NCBI GenBank assembly: GCA_020062425.1
Contig: JAGUWJ010000072.1
Coordinates: forward strand, 1-32,500
DNA from: Actinomycetota bacterium
GTDB taxonomy: Bacteria; Actinomycetota; Geothermincolia; Fen-727; Anoxymicrobiaceae
Direction of reading: 5' to 3'
DNA length: 32,500 bases
The notes beneath the pieces are model-generated. The model saw only the letters and a program-made list of their open reading frames with translations, did not search any database and was not told the origin of the DNA. Position numbers and translations under genes: made by a program. Positions 16,980 through 24,484 of this stretch are shown here, piece by piece (position 1 is the first letter of the stretch; every line of letters starts with the position of its first letter).

Positions 16980-17126
16980 TCACTCCTCCCGTATCTCTTC
17001 CCACTTCAACTGCCCCTGCTCCTTAACCTTCGCAAATGCTTCCTTGTCGCGGGTGAGAGCCCACACGATGACAGCGGCCATGTGGATGATGAGGCGGGCA
17101 AGGGCGTTGAACTCCTGGCGGCTCAT
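16980..17126 (-). CDS. Small hypothetical protein
   Basis: ATG at 17126: MSRQEFNALARLIIHMAAVIVWALTRDKEAFAKVKEQGQLKWEEIREE; overlaps upstream stop. Confidence 0.6.
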   Translation of the reverse strand: MSRQEFNALARLIIHMAAVIVWALTRDKEAFAKVKEQGQLKWEEIREE

Positions 17127-17452
17127 GCTTTCTCCAGATACAACACCGTGAATGGTTCCCTGCCCAGCCTGTGTCCGTAGAAAATACGCATCTCTTCCTC
17201 GAACTCCTCCCAGGTTTCGAAGCCTGCTTGGAGAGGACACCAGGCGCGGGCTGCCGCAAACGTCGGGTAGAGCATCATCAGCGAGACACGCCGCTCAAGC
17301 ATCTTGCCGGTTCTTTCGTTCACCAGGCGAAGAACGTCACCTGGTCTCACGCGCTGCGCCTTATCACCTATGCGGCACTCGCACGTCTTCACACCGAGTT
17401 CCACCTTCCGCCACATGCGAGGCTCCATTCGGAATTCGTGCGTTTTGCTCAC
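17123..17452 (-). CDS. ASCH/PUA-like domain protein
   Basis: HEFRMEPRMWRKVELGVKTCECRIGDKAQRVRPGDVLRLVNERTGKMLERRVSLMMLYP...; pattern of small ASCH/DUF3850-type proteins. Confidence 0.7.
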   Translation of the reverse strand: MSKTHEFRMEPRMWRKVELGVKTCECRIGDKAQRVRPGDVLRLVNERTGKMLERRVSLMMLYPTFAAARAWCPLQAGFETWEEFEEEMRIFYGHRLGREPFTVLYLEKA

Positions 17453-17706
17453 GCCGCCTCCCTCCCCTTGACGTAGCCCGCCACAAACGCTTGCGCCTCA
17501 CCCTCCGTGCCCGCGAGCCTTATCGCCTTGACCAGACCGAGGACCTCACCTACCGTCAGGGACAGGCGCTGCTCCTCTATCGGCGGCCTGTAATCCTCCG
17601 GCGCCGGTCTCGGGTCGCCGAGAAAGTCAGGCGTGCCCTGCGGGTTTTCCTCGCTCAAGGTCCGCTCCTCCCCGGTATGGCATATCTTTGTTCCCACTTC
17701 GCTCAT
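17449..17706 (-). CDS. Hypothetical phage protein
   Basis: 85 aa ORF overlapping neighbours by 4 nt. Confidence 0.6.
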   Translation of the reverse strand: MSEVGTKICHTGEERTLSEENPQGTPDFLGDPRPAPEDYRPPIEEQRLSLTVGEVLGLVKAIRLAGTEGEAQAFVAGYVKGREAA

Positions 17707-18452
17707 ATCGACTGCACCGCCCCCAGCACGTTGTTCGCATAGTTGGTGGCTCTGCCGCCAGGATCACTTGAGTCGTACCAGATGAAAGCTATCGACCAAA
17801 CATCACCGTTGCGCCCATACTCAGTGATCCTGCGGAAGTAGTACCGCACCGCGTCTTCCCAGGAACCGAAGTTCATACCGAGAGCACCGAAGGGGTTGTA
17901 AGAACCGCAGCAGACCCGGCCTCCGCTCGACTCCTCGTTCGCCGTCACGGGGCAAAGACGGCAGTCGTTGCCCGTTTGTTCTCCAAGCTCGACCATCAAT
18001 GGAGCAAGGTCTATGAGCCCCTGGACATGGTGGTGTCCGGACATGTACGCCCTGAGGCGATCGACCATCTCTTGCCGCTGCCGCTGTTTCTCGTTCTCCA
18101 CCACCATGTCAAAGATCCACTTGCGGTTCAGGATAGCGTCTCTCGCGGCTCCTCCGACGGGCGCTTCGGGAGCGGCGGGCGGCTGGAACTGGTTTCCCTC
18201 CTCTTGGGTAGCTGCTTCACCGCTCCCTTCCGCGCCTGGCCCCGGTACTCTGGCCTCGACCGGGACCTCGATATGGGGGAGGCGGAGGACGGGAACATGG
18301 CTGACGCTTGCTCGCGGAGATGGCGTTCCCTTTATGTCCCCCGCCGTACCGGATAGGATTACGACTGCGAGTGCTGATGCGAGGGGCACTGCGATGACCA
18401 TGCCAATGATCCGCACCCCTAATCGGCGCTCGCTCTGTTTTCGTTTTCTCAC
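17703..18452 (-). CDS. Membrane-anchored muramidase/glucosaminidase-like protein
   Basis: GTG start overlapping the upstream TGA (GTGA); N-terminal TM, Pro-rich linker, C-terminal TANEESSGGRVCCGSYNPFGALGMNFGSWEDAVRYYFRRI resembling glucosaminidase/lysozyme folds. Confidence 0.6.
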   Translation of the reverse strand: MRKRKQSERRLGVRIIGMVIAVPLASALAVVILSGTAGDIKGTPSPRASVSHVPVLRLPHIEVPVEARVPGPGAEGSGEAATQEEGNQFQPPAAPEAPVGGAARDAILNRKWIFDMVVENEKQRQRQEMVDRLRAYMSGHHHVQGLIDLAPLMVELGEQTGNDCRLCPVTANEESSGGRVCCGSYNPFGALGMNFGSWEDAVRYYFRRITEYGRNGDVWSIAFIWYDSSDPGGRATNYANNVLGAVQSI

Positions 18453-18658
18453 GGACCACCTCCGTATCTCGCCTTGACGTCCTCCCACAGCTTGTCCAGG
18501 AAGCTGAAATGCTCGCGGTATCGCTTGAGGAGGCGCTTGCTGTAGCGCAGATCCATCTCGGCGTAGACCCTCAGCCTGTGCTCGTGCCAGTACATGAGGC
18601 TGCTCGAGATGGCGATTGCGCCGAGGATGATCATGGGGACTACGATTTCACCGGTCAT
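18449..18658 (-). CDS. Small single-TM protein
   Basis: ATG 18658 MTGEIVVPMIILGAIAISSSLMYWHEHRLRVYAEMDLRYSKRLLKRY.... Confidence 0.65.
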   Translation of the reverse strand: MTGEIVVPMIILGAIAISSSLMYWHEHRLRVYAEMDLRYSKRLLKRYREHFSFLDKLWEDVKARYGGGP

Positions 18659-19542
18659 GTTTTTACCTCTCCCTTCCTCCGCCACTTACCTTTGAGCCGG
18701 GTGAGCTTTCCATCCGCCAGTAAGTGGTCAAACTCTTTGCGCGAGATCCACTGTTCGCCGATTCGAACCATCGGGTTTCCGTAGGAATCGAGCGGTGCAT
18801 CGCCGGTAGGAGCGCCAAACTCCGCTCGATCTCCGCCGTTGCCGCGATCTTCTCGCCAGCGGGTCTCCTGCTTGCACCAGTTTCTAAGCGTTGAGTGGAG
18901 GTTGCTGTAGTGCTTGTCCGGTTTCTCCTGGTATGTCCGGAGGTCCTCGATGACCTTCTCAACCAGGTCCTCCGGGTAGTCAGCCAGGAGGCGAGGGAAG
19001 AACTCCGCGTCCTCTTCCTCGCTAAAGGCCCATCCCTTGATCTCCCTGGCCTTGGAGATGAGTTTTTCCACAATGGGGGTGGTGGGTGTTGTCGCGCGCG
19101 CGCGCGTTTCCCCTTCCCCTTCTCTTAAGTTCTCTTCTCTTCTCTTCTCTTCTCTTAGGGCTCCGTTGTCTTCCAGTGTCTTCCAATGGAATCCAGCCGG
19201 CTCCTTACATGTTATCTGCGGGGTCCGGTCCTTCTTGAGTACCTGGAACTCGAGAAAGTTCGCATACTCCATGCATCTTGTCTTCTCGCAAGAGCAGAGA
19301 CCCACCATGGCGGCCTCGTACATCTCCTGGATGCAGCTCTCGATGTCCTCGAGAGGCACCTGCTGGCCTTGTTTGCCGAGTGGTAGGATGTCCGCCCGGA
19401 AATCCTCTGGGTCCGCAGTAATACGTCCTGCATCATCGAGATAGGGTATAGCTCTGTAGTAGAGAGCTTCGGTCTGGTAAGACACCAGGGAGAGCTTCTT
19501 TGAGCGGCTGGCTCGCCTGGACAGCATGCGCTTCTCAGCCAT
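18655..19542 (-). CDS. Phage replication protein (DnaD/replisome-organizer-like)
   Basis: N-terminal SYQTEALYYRAIPYLDDAGRITADPEDFRADILPLG (winged-helix style), charged low-complexity hinge, C-terminal EKPDKHYSNLHSTLRNWCKQE motif. Confidence 0.75.
   Translation of the reverse strand: MAEKRMLSRRASRSKKLSLVSYQTEALYYRAIPYLDDAGRITADPEDFRADILPLGKQGQQVPLEDIESCIQEMYEAAMVGLCSCEKTRCMEYANFLEFQVLKKDRTPQITCKEPAGFHWKTLEDNGALREEKRREENLREGEGETRARATTPTTPIVEKLISKAREIKGWAFSEEEDAEFFPRLLADYPEDLVEKVIEDLRTYQEKPDKHYSNLHSTLRNWCKQETRWREDRGNGGDRAEFGAPTGDAPLDSYGNPMVRIGEQWISRKEFDHLLADGKLTRLKGKWRRKGEVKT
19131..19156. repeat. Pentanucleotide SSR (TCTCT)5 plus T inside the replication-protein hinge
   Basis: tctcttctcttctcttctcttctctt; a (CG)7 tract lies at 19093-19106. 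Confidence 0.95.
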
Positions 19543-20083
19543 GCCGCCTCCCCATGAAATCGGAGTCCCGCCCGGGTGGTATTCTTGAAGCACCTCTAAA
19601 TATCCGTGAAAGGAGGTGGAGAGAATGCCGAAGACGGGTGAGAAGCCGGGCAGAGGAACGTATCAGTGCACCAACGACGGGCAACTCGTGGTCCTTGACG
19701 ATGACACTGACACCCTCCCCCCTTGTCCCAGATGCAACGGAACGGAGTTCGTGCGCGTATGAGGCTATAGCTTCCTCGCTGTAGCCGTAGAGCTTGCCCC
19801 AGTACCAGGCCTCCACCACAGGGTCTTCAAACGCTGGGGCATTCTCTATGACATGCTTCAGGTGTGGCTTGGAATAGAAATGGACCTCGAAGTTGTCGGT
19901 CCTCTCGTATCTCTTTGTCGAGGCGAGCAGACCGCGCTCTCTGATTATCGCGAGGACCTCCGCCAGGTCAGCAACCGAAACGGTATCGCTCGAGGCCGGC
20001 TTAGCGCCGAGCCTTACGGGGTGTATCATCGCCTCCAAGTGAACTCGATCTATATCCCGCATGTCCGCAGTAGGCCTTTCCAC
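19535..20083 (-). CDS. Hypothetical phage protein; 3' third overlaps an antisense zinc-ribbon ORF
   Basis: 182 aa, GTG start overlapping upstream stop; conserved-looking N-terminal two thirds. Confidence 0.6.
   Translation of the reverse strand: MERPTADMRDIDRVHLEAMIHPVRLGAKPASSDTVSVADLAEVLAIIRERGLLASTKRYERTDNFEVHFYSKPHLKHVIENAPAFEDPVVEAWYWGKLYGYSEEAIASYAHELRSVASGTRGEGVSVIVKDHELPVVGALIRSSARLLTRLRHSLHLLSRIFRGASRIPPGRDSDFMGRRHG
19625..19762 (+). CDS. Small zinc-ribbon protein
   Basis: Below the ORF-track length. MPKTGEKPGRGTYQCTNDGQLVVLDDDTDTLPPCPRCNGTEFVRV preceded by SD AAAGGAGGT at 19609-19617 with 7-nt spacing; sequence resembles short zinc-ribbon-containing proteins. Confidence 0.8.
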   Translation: MPKTGEKPGRGTYQCTNDGQLVVLDDDTDTLPPCPRCNGTEFVRV

Positions 20084-20298
20084 TACCGCCTCCCCGCTTC
20101 CACCACGAAAGCCACGCCTGCTCGCCCGTGCGCTCGAAACAGGCTCAAGGGCAGCGACCTCCTCTTCCGCCTCTTCCCCTCGATCGCCGGCACCGCAGAA
20201 AGAAACTCCACCGTCGCCGTGCGTGAAGTGGAGCCGATAACGCGGCCTATGTAGTAGCGCCCCTGGTGCCGGACGCTAACGATGTCACCGAGGGTCAT
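20083..20298 (-). CDS. Small beta-barrel-like hypothetical protein
   Basis: ATG 20298 MTLGDIVSVRHQGRYYIGRVIGSTSRTATVEFLS.... Confidence 0.6.
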   Translation of the reverse strand: MTLGDIVSVRHQGRYYIGRVIGSTSRTATVEFLSAVPAIEGKRRKRRSLPLSLFRAHGRAGVAFVVEAGRR

Positions 20299-20456
20299 GT
20301 CGCCTCCTGACACTTCTCACAGTTGATCGCCCTCTTGGTTCGCTTGTAGGCCGAGTAAGGGACCAGACTCTTGGTGCAGCGCAGCCTGTAGCCGCCCTTC
20401 GCTCTCTCGCGTGTTCCGTGATGGACGGGCCCACCGTCACGACGCTGCACCCTCAT
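20295..20456 (-). CDS. Small Cys-containing hypothetical protein
   Basis: ATG 20456 MRVQRRDGGPVHHGTRERAKGGYRLRCTKSLVPYSAYKRTKRAINCEKCQEAT. Confidence 0.55.
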   Translation of the reverse strand: MRVQRRDGGPVHHGTRERAKGGYRLRCTKSLVPYSAYKRTKRAINCEKCQEAT

Positions 20457-20809
20457 GTCACCACCTCGAACAGCGTAGGCTCGCCGAAGTACCGCTCCAT
20501 GCCTCGCGTGATAGCCGCGGCGATCGCGTAGTTGTCGGCTGCCACCTCTCTCCTCTGCCTGGTGCAATGGTCGAATTCATCGTCATCCCAGCCGGTCGGC
20601 CAGGAGTAGCCCTCGGTGTATGTCGAGAGGACCGGCTCCATCATCTCCAGGCGGGCGAAGCGCACCACGCTCCTGAGGTCCCGGTCGCTTTCGAGGCCCA
20701 GGTAGCGGACCAGGTCCTCGGCGCTCGCGGACTTCCCCACGTACTCGTTCTTGAGCTTGCGCACCAACCTCTCGGCGTAAGGCCGCCACTTCTCGGGCAC
20801 CTGCTTCAA
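20453..20809 (-). CDS. Hypothetical phage protein
   Basis: 118 aa; TTG start overlapping upstream stop. Confidence 0.65.
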   Translation of the reverse strand: MKQVPEKWRPYAERLVRKLKNEYVGKSASAEDLVRYLGLESDRDLRSVVRFARLEMMEPVLSTYTEGYSWPTGWDDDEFDHCTRQRREVAADNYAIAAAITRGMERYFGEPTLFEVVT

Positions 20810-20976
20810 TTCCCTCTTGCCTCCTCGAACTTGCGCTCGCCTGCCTCGACAGCGGCGTCGCCCGCGTCGTAGTAGTCGGGGCAGTCGTCACAGTCAGGCA
20901 CGTCGTGTATCTTGCAGTCGTCTTCTGGCGGGTCCAGGTGTGTGGCGGGGGTGTATCGGTAGTGGACGCAGGTCAT
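20806..20976 (-). CDS. Small acidic Cys-rich protein
   Basis: Not in ORF track: MTCVHYRYTPATHLDPPEDDCKIHDVPDCDDCPDYYDAGDAAVEAGERKFEEARGN. Confidence 0.55.
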   Translation of the reverse strand: MTCVHYRYTPATHLDPPEDDCKIHDVPDCDDCPDYYDAGDAAVEAGERKFEEARGN

Positions 20977-21182
20977 GCCGCCACCCCTGCAGAGATCAGG
21001 TCCTGGGCGAGCTCGAGACGGTCATGCAACTTCTCGAGGCGGTCCTTGTCGTGCCGGCGCCATTCCTTGCCGGCCGTCATCTGCAGGAGCTCCACGTCAG
21101 CGCGAGCGCGGACGAGGACCTCGCGCAGCTGCACATCGAGAGGTTGGTCAGAGAGGCCGGGGCAGATGTCGTCAGCTGTCAT
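20973..21182 (-). CDS. Hypothetical phage protein
   Basis: 69 aa; 4-nt overlaps with both neighbours. Confidence 0.65.
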   Translation of the reverse strand: MTADDICPGLSDQPLDVQLREVLVRARADVELLQMTAGKEWRRHDKDRLEKLHDRLELAQDLISAGVAA

Positions 21183-23047
21183 CGCACCATCGCCTCCTCC
21201 CGCACCTGCTCGAACTCTCCATCGACCAAGCGGTAAACAGCGACGCCCTCAATGCCGGGGTCGGTCACCGCTGCGGGATCGCCTGTCGAGAGCACGATGA
21301 TGGTGTCGTAGTCGTCACGGATCGCGAGTAGGGTTTCGGTGAGGAGCATTCGGTTGTGCGGGTCCAGGATGTCGGCGTTGTCGATGACCATCATCCGGAG
21401 CCCTGAGAGGCGTGAGATGGCGTCCTGGAGGATTATGCCTATCCGCATCCGCTCCGAGGAAGACAAGCGTTTCAGGTCGCTCTCGACGTCGTCGTGGGTG
21501 ACGACGATGTTGAAGTCGGGCTCCATTGAAAGGGTCAACTGATAGCGGCCGCCAGTGAGCTGTTGAAGGCGCTCGTTCGCGAGCTCTTCGAGCGGGCCGA
21601 TGGTCTCGCCCAGGAGGCGGCAGGGGATGCCCTTGGGGCCGGTGAGCTCCACCAGGATCTCGAGGACCTCGACCTCTAGCTTGAGCGTCTCCCGCAGGGT
21701 GGCCTCCTTCTCGACGGCCTCCCGGGCGCCCTCTGCCTTGATGATTTCGTTGAGAGCTTCCTGGCGCTCTGCAATCCGGGTCTCGAGGTCGGCGATCTCG
21801 GCTTTGGCAGCTGCAGGGTCGATGTGCACAGGCAAACTGTCCAGCTCCTTCTGCCGCTGTGAGATCATCCCCTCGAGGGTCGGGCGGTCCGGGGCACTCG
21901 CCATGACCAGGAGCTCTTTGAGGCGCGGCTCCAAAAGGTCCATTGCATCCTGTGCGGCGATCGCCAGCTTGCCAAATTCTTCCGTCTGAGCTTTGATATC
22001 ATCCAGGAGTGCTTGGCGCTTGGGCTTCGTCAGCGGACAGGTGATGACACCGGGTGCAATCGGACACGATCTGCTTGCGCCAGCGGTAGCAAGTGCCTCC
22101 TTGGCGCTCTCGAGCTCTTCAACCTTTGCGCTTGCCGAATCCAATTCCCGGCCGAGCGTGGCGGTCTCTTCCTGCACAGTCTCCAGCTGGGCCTGCGCCT
22201 TCTTCGTGTCGGCTGCGGTCTCTAACTGCTCCCGGAGTTTCGCGATTTCGTCTTCGAGCCTTCCGCCCCGGGCCTCCGCCTCCGCCGCCTGGTCCCGCCG
22301 CTTCTTTACCTCGTAGAGCACTTCCTCGAGGCCCTCGACCTCGCCGAGCAACTTCTCCTTGTCCGGAGCGTCCGGCACCAGGGAGAGCTTCGGCTGCTCA
22401 CCCAGGTCCCTCAACTGACGCTTGAAGTTGCGGCGGAGCTCGTAGAAGTGCTTGTGGAGGTTGGCCCAGGTTTGGCCTGTGCCGTCGAAGAGTTTGTCTG
22501 GAACGGCGTTGAGATGTCGCTCCATCGCTTCAGCTTGCGTCTGCATGGTGGTAGCTGTTCCTGCCTCCAGCATTATCTGGTCGATGATGTTGGCGCGGTC
22601 GAACTTGAGCCCAAGCAGCCCGAACAGCAGCGACTTCTGCTCCGCCGGCGAGAGGTCGAGGAAAGCGTGAGTGTTGAGCGCCGCGGTGACAGCGCCGTCT
22701 GAAGCGCCGAGGATCTCATATAGGTACTCCTGGAGCTCCTTCTGACCGCCCTCGGCACCTTCGATCGAGAGACCGCCGGGGATGCTGCGTGATACGACAC
22801 GGGTGTCGGGCCCGATCTTCAGGCCGACACCTGCTTCCTTCTCCCCCGTCCTGACCATCGCCTCGGCGCCGCGGCCGGCACGGTCGGTTCTATCGCAGTG
22901 CCCCGTGAGACAGAAGGCAAGCGCGTCGACGATGGTTGTCTTGCCGGCAGCGTTCTCGCCGACGATGATGCTGATGGTCTCCGAGAGGCCGAGGGTGCAT
23001 GCCTTGTAGCTGGTGAAATCCTTGAGGGCTATAGCATGGATCTTCAT
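21179..23047 (-). CDS. SbcC/Rad50-like AAA ATPase
   Basis: MKIHAIALKDFTSYKACTLGLSETISIIVGENAAGKTTIVDALAFCLTG (Walker A), long coiled coil, C-terminal MRIGIILQDAISRLSGLRMMVIDNADILD. Confidence 0.92.
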   Translation of the reverse strand: MKIHAIALKDFTSYKACTLGLSETISIIVGENAAGKTTIVDALAFCLTGHCDRTDRAGRGAEAMVRTGEKEAGVGLKIGPDTRVVSRSIPGGLSIEGAEGGQKELQEYLYEILGASDGAVTAALNTHAFLDLSPAEQKSLLFGLLGLKFDRANIIDQIMLEAGTATTMQTQAEAMERHLNAVPDKLFDGTGQTWANLHKHFYELRRNFKRQLRDLGEQPKLSLVPDAPDKEKLLGEVEGLEEVLYEVKKRRDQAAEAEARGGRLEDEIAKLREQLETAADTKKAQAQLETVQEETATLGRELDSASAKVEELESAKEALATAGASRSCPIAPGVITCPLTKPKRQALLDDIKAQTEEFGKLAIAAQDAMDLLEPRLKELLVMASAPDRPTLEGMISQRQKELDSLPVHIDPAAAKAEIADLETRIAERQEALNEIIKAEGAREAVEKEATLRETLKLEVEVLEILVELTGPKGIPCRLLGETIGPLEELANERLQQLTGGRYQLTLSMEPDFNIVVTHDDVESDLKRLSSSERMRIGIILQDAISRLSGLRMMVIDNADILDPHNRMLLTETLLAIRDDYDTIIVLSTGDPAAVTDPGIEGVAVYRLVDGEFEQVREEAMVR

Positions 23048-24090
23048 GAGGCGTCACCGCCTTTCCTGATTCCGAACTTGCTCGAGCTGTTGTCGATGGA
23101 GATCTCCGCGAGGTCTGCTGCAAGCGCTTCGTCCTTGCCGGCAATCTTCTTCACCCCCGTGGTGTCGGGGCGTAGGTAGGCGAACGGGTCGTAACCCCTT
23201 TCCTCGAGCACCGCCATGAGGTCGAGGGTCTTGTAACTGGCAGAGTGGCTGGTGTGGTAGCCAACGAGCATGCCGTTGCGGGCGATAGGCCCCTCGCGAG
23301 TGGTGTAAGGCTTAAGCAGAGCCTGGATCTCTTTGTCGCGGGCCTTGAGCACAATGAGTTCGTCGGCCAGGGCTTCGGCGTCCTCGCGGCTGGAGATAGC
23401 TTCGATGCCGGTTGTAAGTGCGGGGCAGTCGCGCTTGCCTGCACACCAGTCGCAGGAGCCGCCCGGGCGTGCTTCGAGTGTCTCGTCGTTTTCGATCTGC
23501 TCAATGCGCCGCAGGAGCTCACTGACTATCTCAGTGAGATCCTCGCGGTTGTAGGTGACGCTCCTGGTTACTCCCAGGCGCACGAAGTCCATCTCGCAGA
23601 GGAACCGATCGGCCTCCGGGAACAGAGATGAAGTGAGCAGGGCGTAGCCTTTCATCTGCAGGTTGTTCTCAACCTCAACTTGCGAGAGCGTGCGCCAGAA
23701 GGTCTTGTAGTCGGTAATCACGACGTCGAGGTCCCGGCTCTCCGCCAAGTCGATAACCCCTGAAAAGATGATGCTGTCGCTCAAGGGGATCTCGTGCTTC
23801 TTCTCGACTAGGTAGGTGCCCTCCGGGAACATGTGCGAGGTTGCGAAGGTCTCGAGAATCTCCCGTGCCTCGGCGCTGATCCCAAGCGAACGGATGAAGT
23901 CAAGGTCGGTCTGAAGGCCGTTTGCGACCAGGTGCTTGACGTACTCGGCCACGCAGTCGTGGACCTCGCTGCCTCGGCGTGCCTCCGGGGTGGAGGCCTG
24001 CGGCCGCTTCTCGACGTATTCCACCTGGTAGCGTCGGGGGCAGCTCTCGTAAGTGTGGAGCTTGGTATAGCTATAGCGCAAGCGTCTCAC
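23044..24090 (-). CDS. PD-(D/E)XK nuclease, RecB/Cas4-like with putative Fe-S cysteines
   Basis: RYSYTKLHTYESCPRRYQVEYVEKRPQ...VVITDYKTF...CDWCAGKRDCPAL. Confidence 0.9.
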   Translation of the reverse strand: MRRLRYSYTKLHTYESCPRRYQVEYVEKRPQASTPEARRGSEVHDCVAEYVKHLVANGLQTDLDFIRSLGISAEAREILETFATSHMFPEGTYLVEKKHEIPLSDSIIFSGVIDLAESRDLDVVITDYKTFWRTLSQVEVENNLQMKGYALLTSSLFPEADRFLCEMDFVRLGVTRSVTYNREDLTEIVSELLRRIEQIENDETLEARPGGSCDWCAGKRDCPALTTGIEAISSREDAEALADELIVLKARDKEIQALLKPYTTREGPIARNGMLVGYHTSHSASYKTLDLMAVLEERGYDPFAYLRPDTTGVKKIAGKDEALAADLAEISIDNSSSKFGIRKGGDAS

Positions 24091-24484
24091 CAGCCTTTCT
24101 CAATGCACCGTGTAGCCTGCTGTGTTCTGAGTTGCTCATGACAACCAGGTTCTCAATCCGGTCGTCATGCTTGTCGCCGTTGATGTGGTGGACCACCTCG
24201 TCGCGCTCGAGCTTCCTGCCCAGGTGTTCCTCCATAACCTTCCGGGCCCGGCAGGTGAAAATGCCGTCGCCCCTGTTGACCATGAAGCGGTCGTGAACCT
24301 TGTTGTAGACAGCGCCGCCCTTGTACCTGCCGTTGGAAGCACCTCGGTTCTTCCCCCGCGACTGATGTCCGTTGATATAGCGCATCGGCTCACCCTTCTT
24401 CTGGCCGATGGCTTTTCTCGTGCAGGGTGCGGGTGGAGTCTTCTGCCCGCAGCCGCATTGGCAATATCCTTTTGCGATCGCCAT
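24071..24484 (-). CDS. HNH homing-type endonuclease
   Basis: RGDGIFTCRARKVMEEHLGRKLERDEVVHHINGDKHDDRIENLVVMSNSEHSRLH. Confidence 0.9.
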   Translation of the reverse strand: MAIAKGYCQCGCGQKTPPAPCTRKAIGQKKGEPMRYINGHQSRGKNRGASNGRYKGGAVYNKVHDRFMVNRGDGIFTCRARKVMEEHLGRKLERDEVVHHINGDKHDDRIENLVVMSNSEHSRLHGALRKAGETLAL

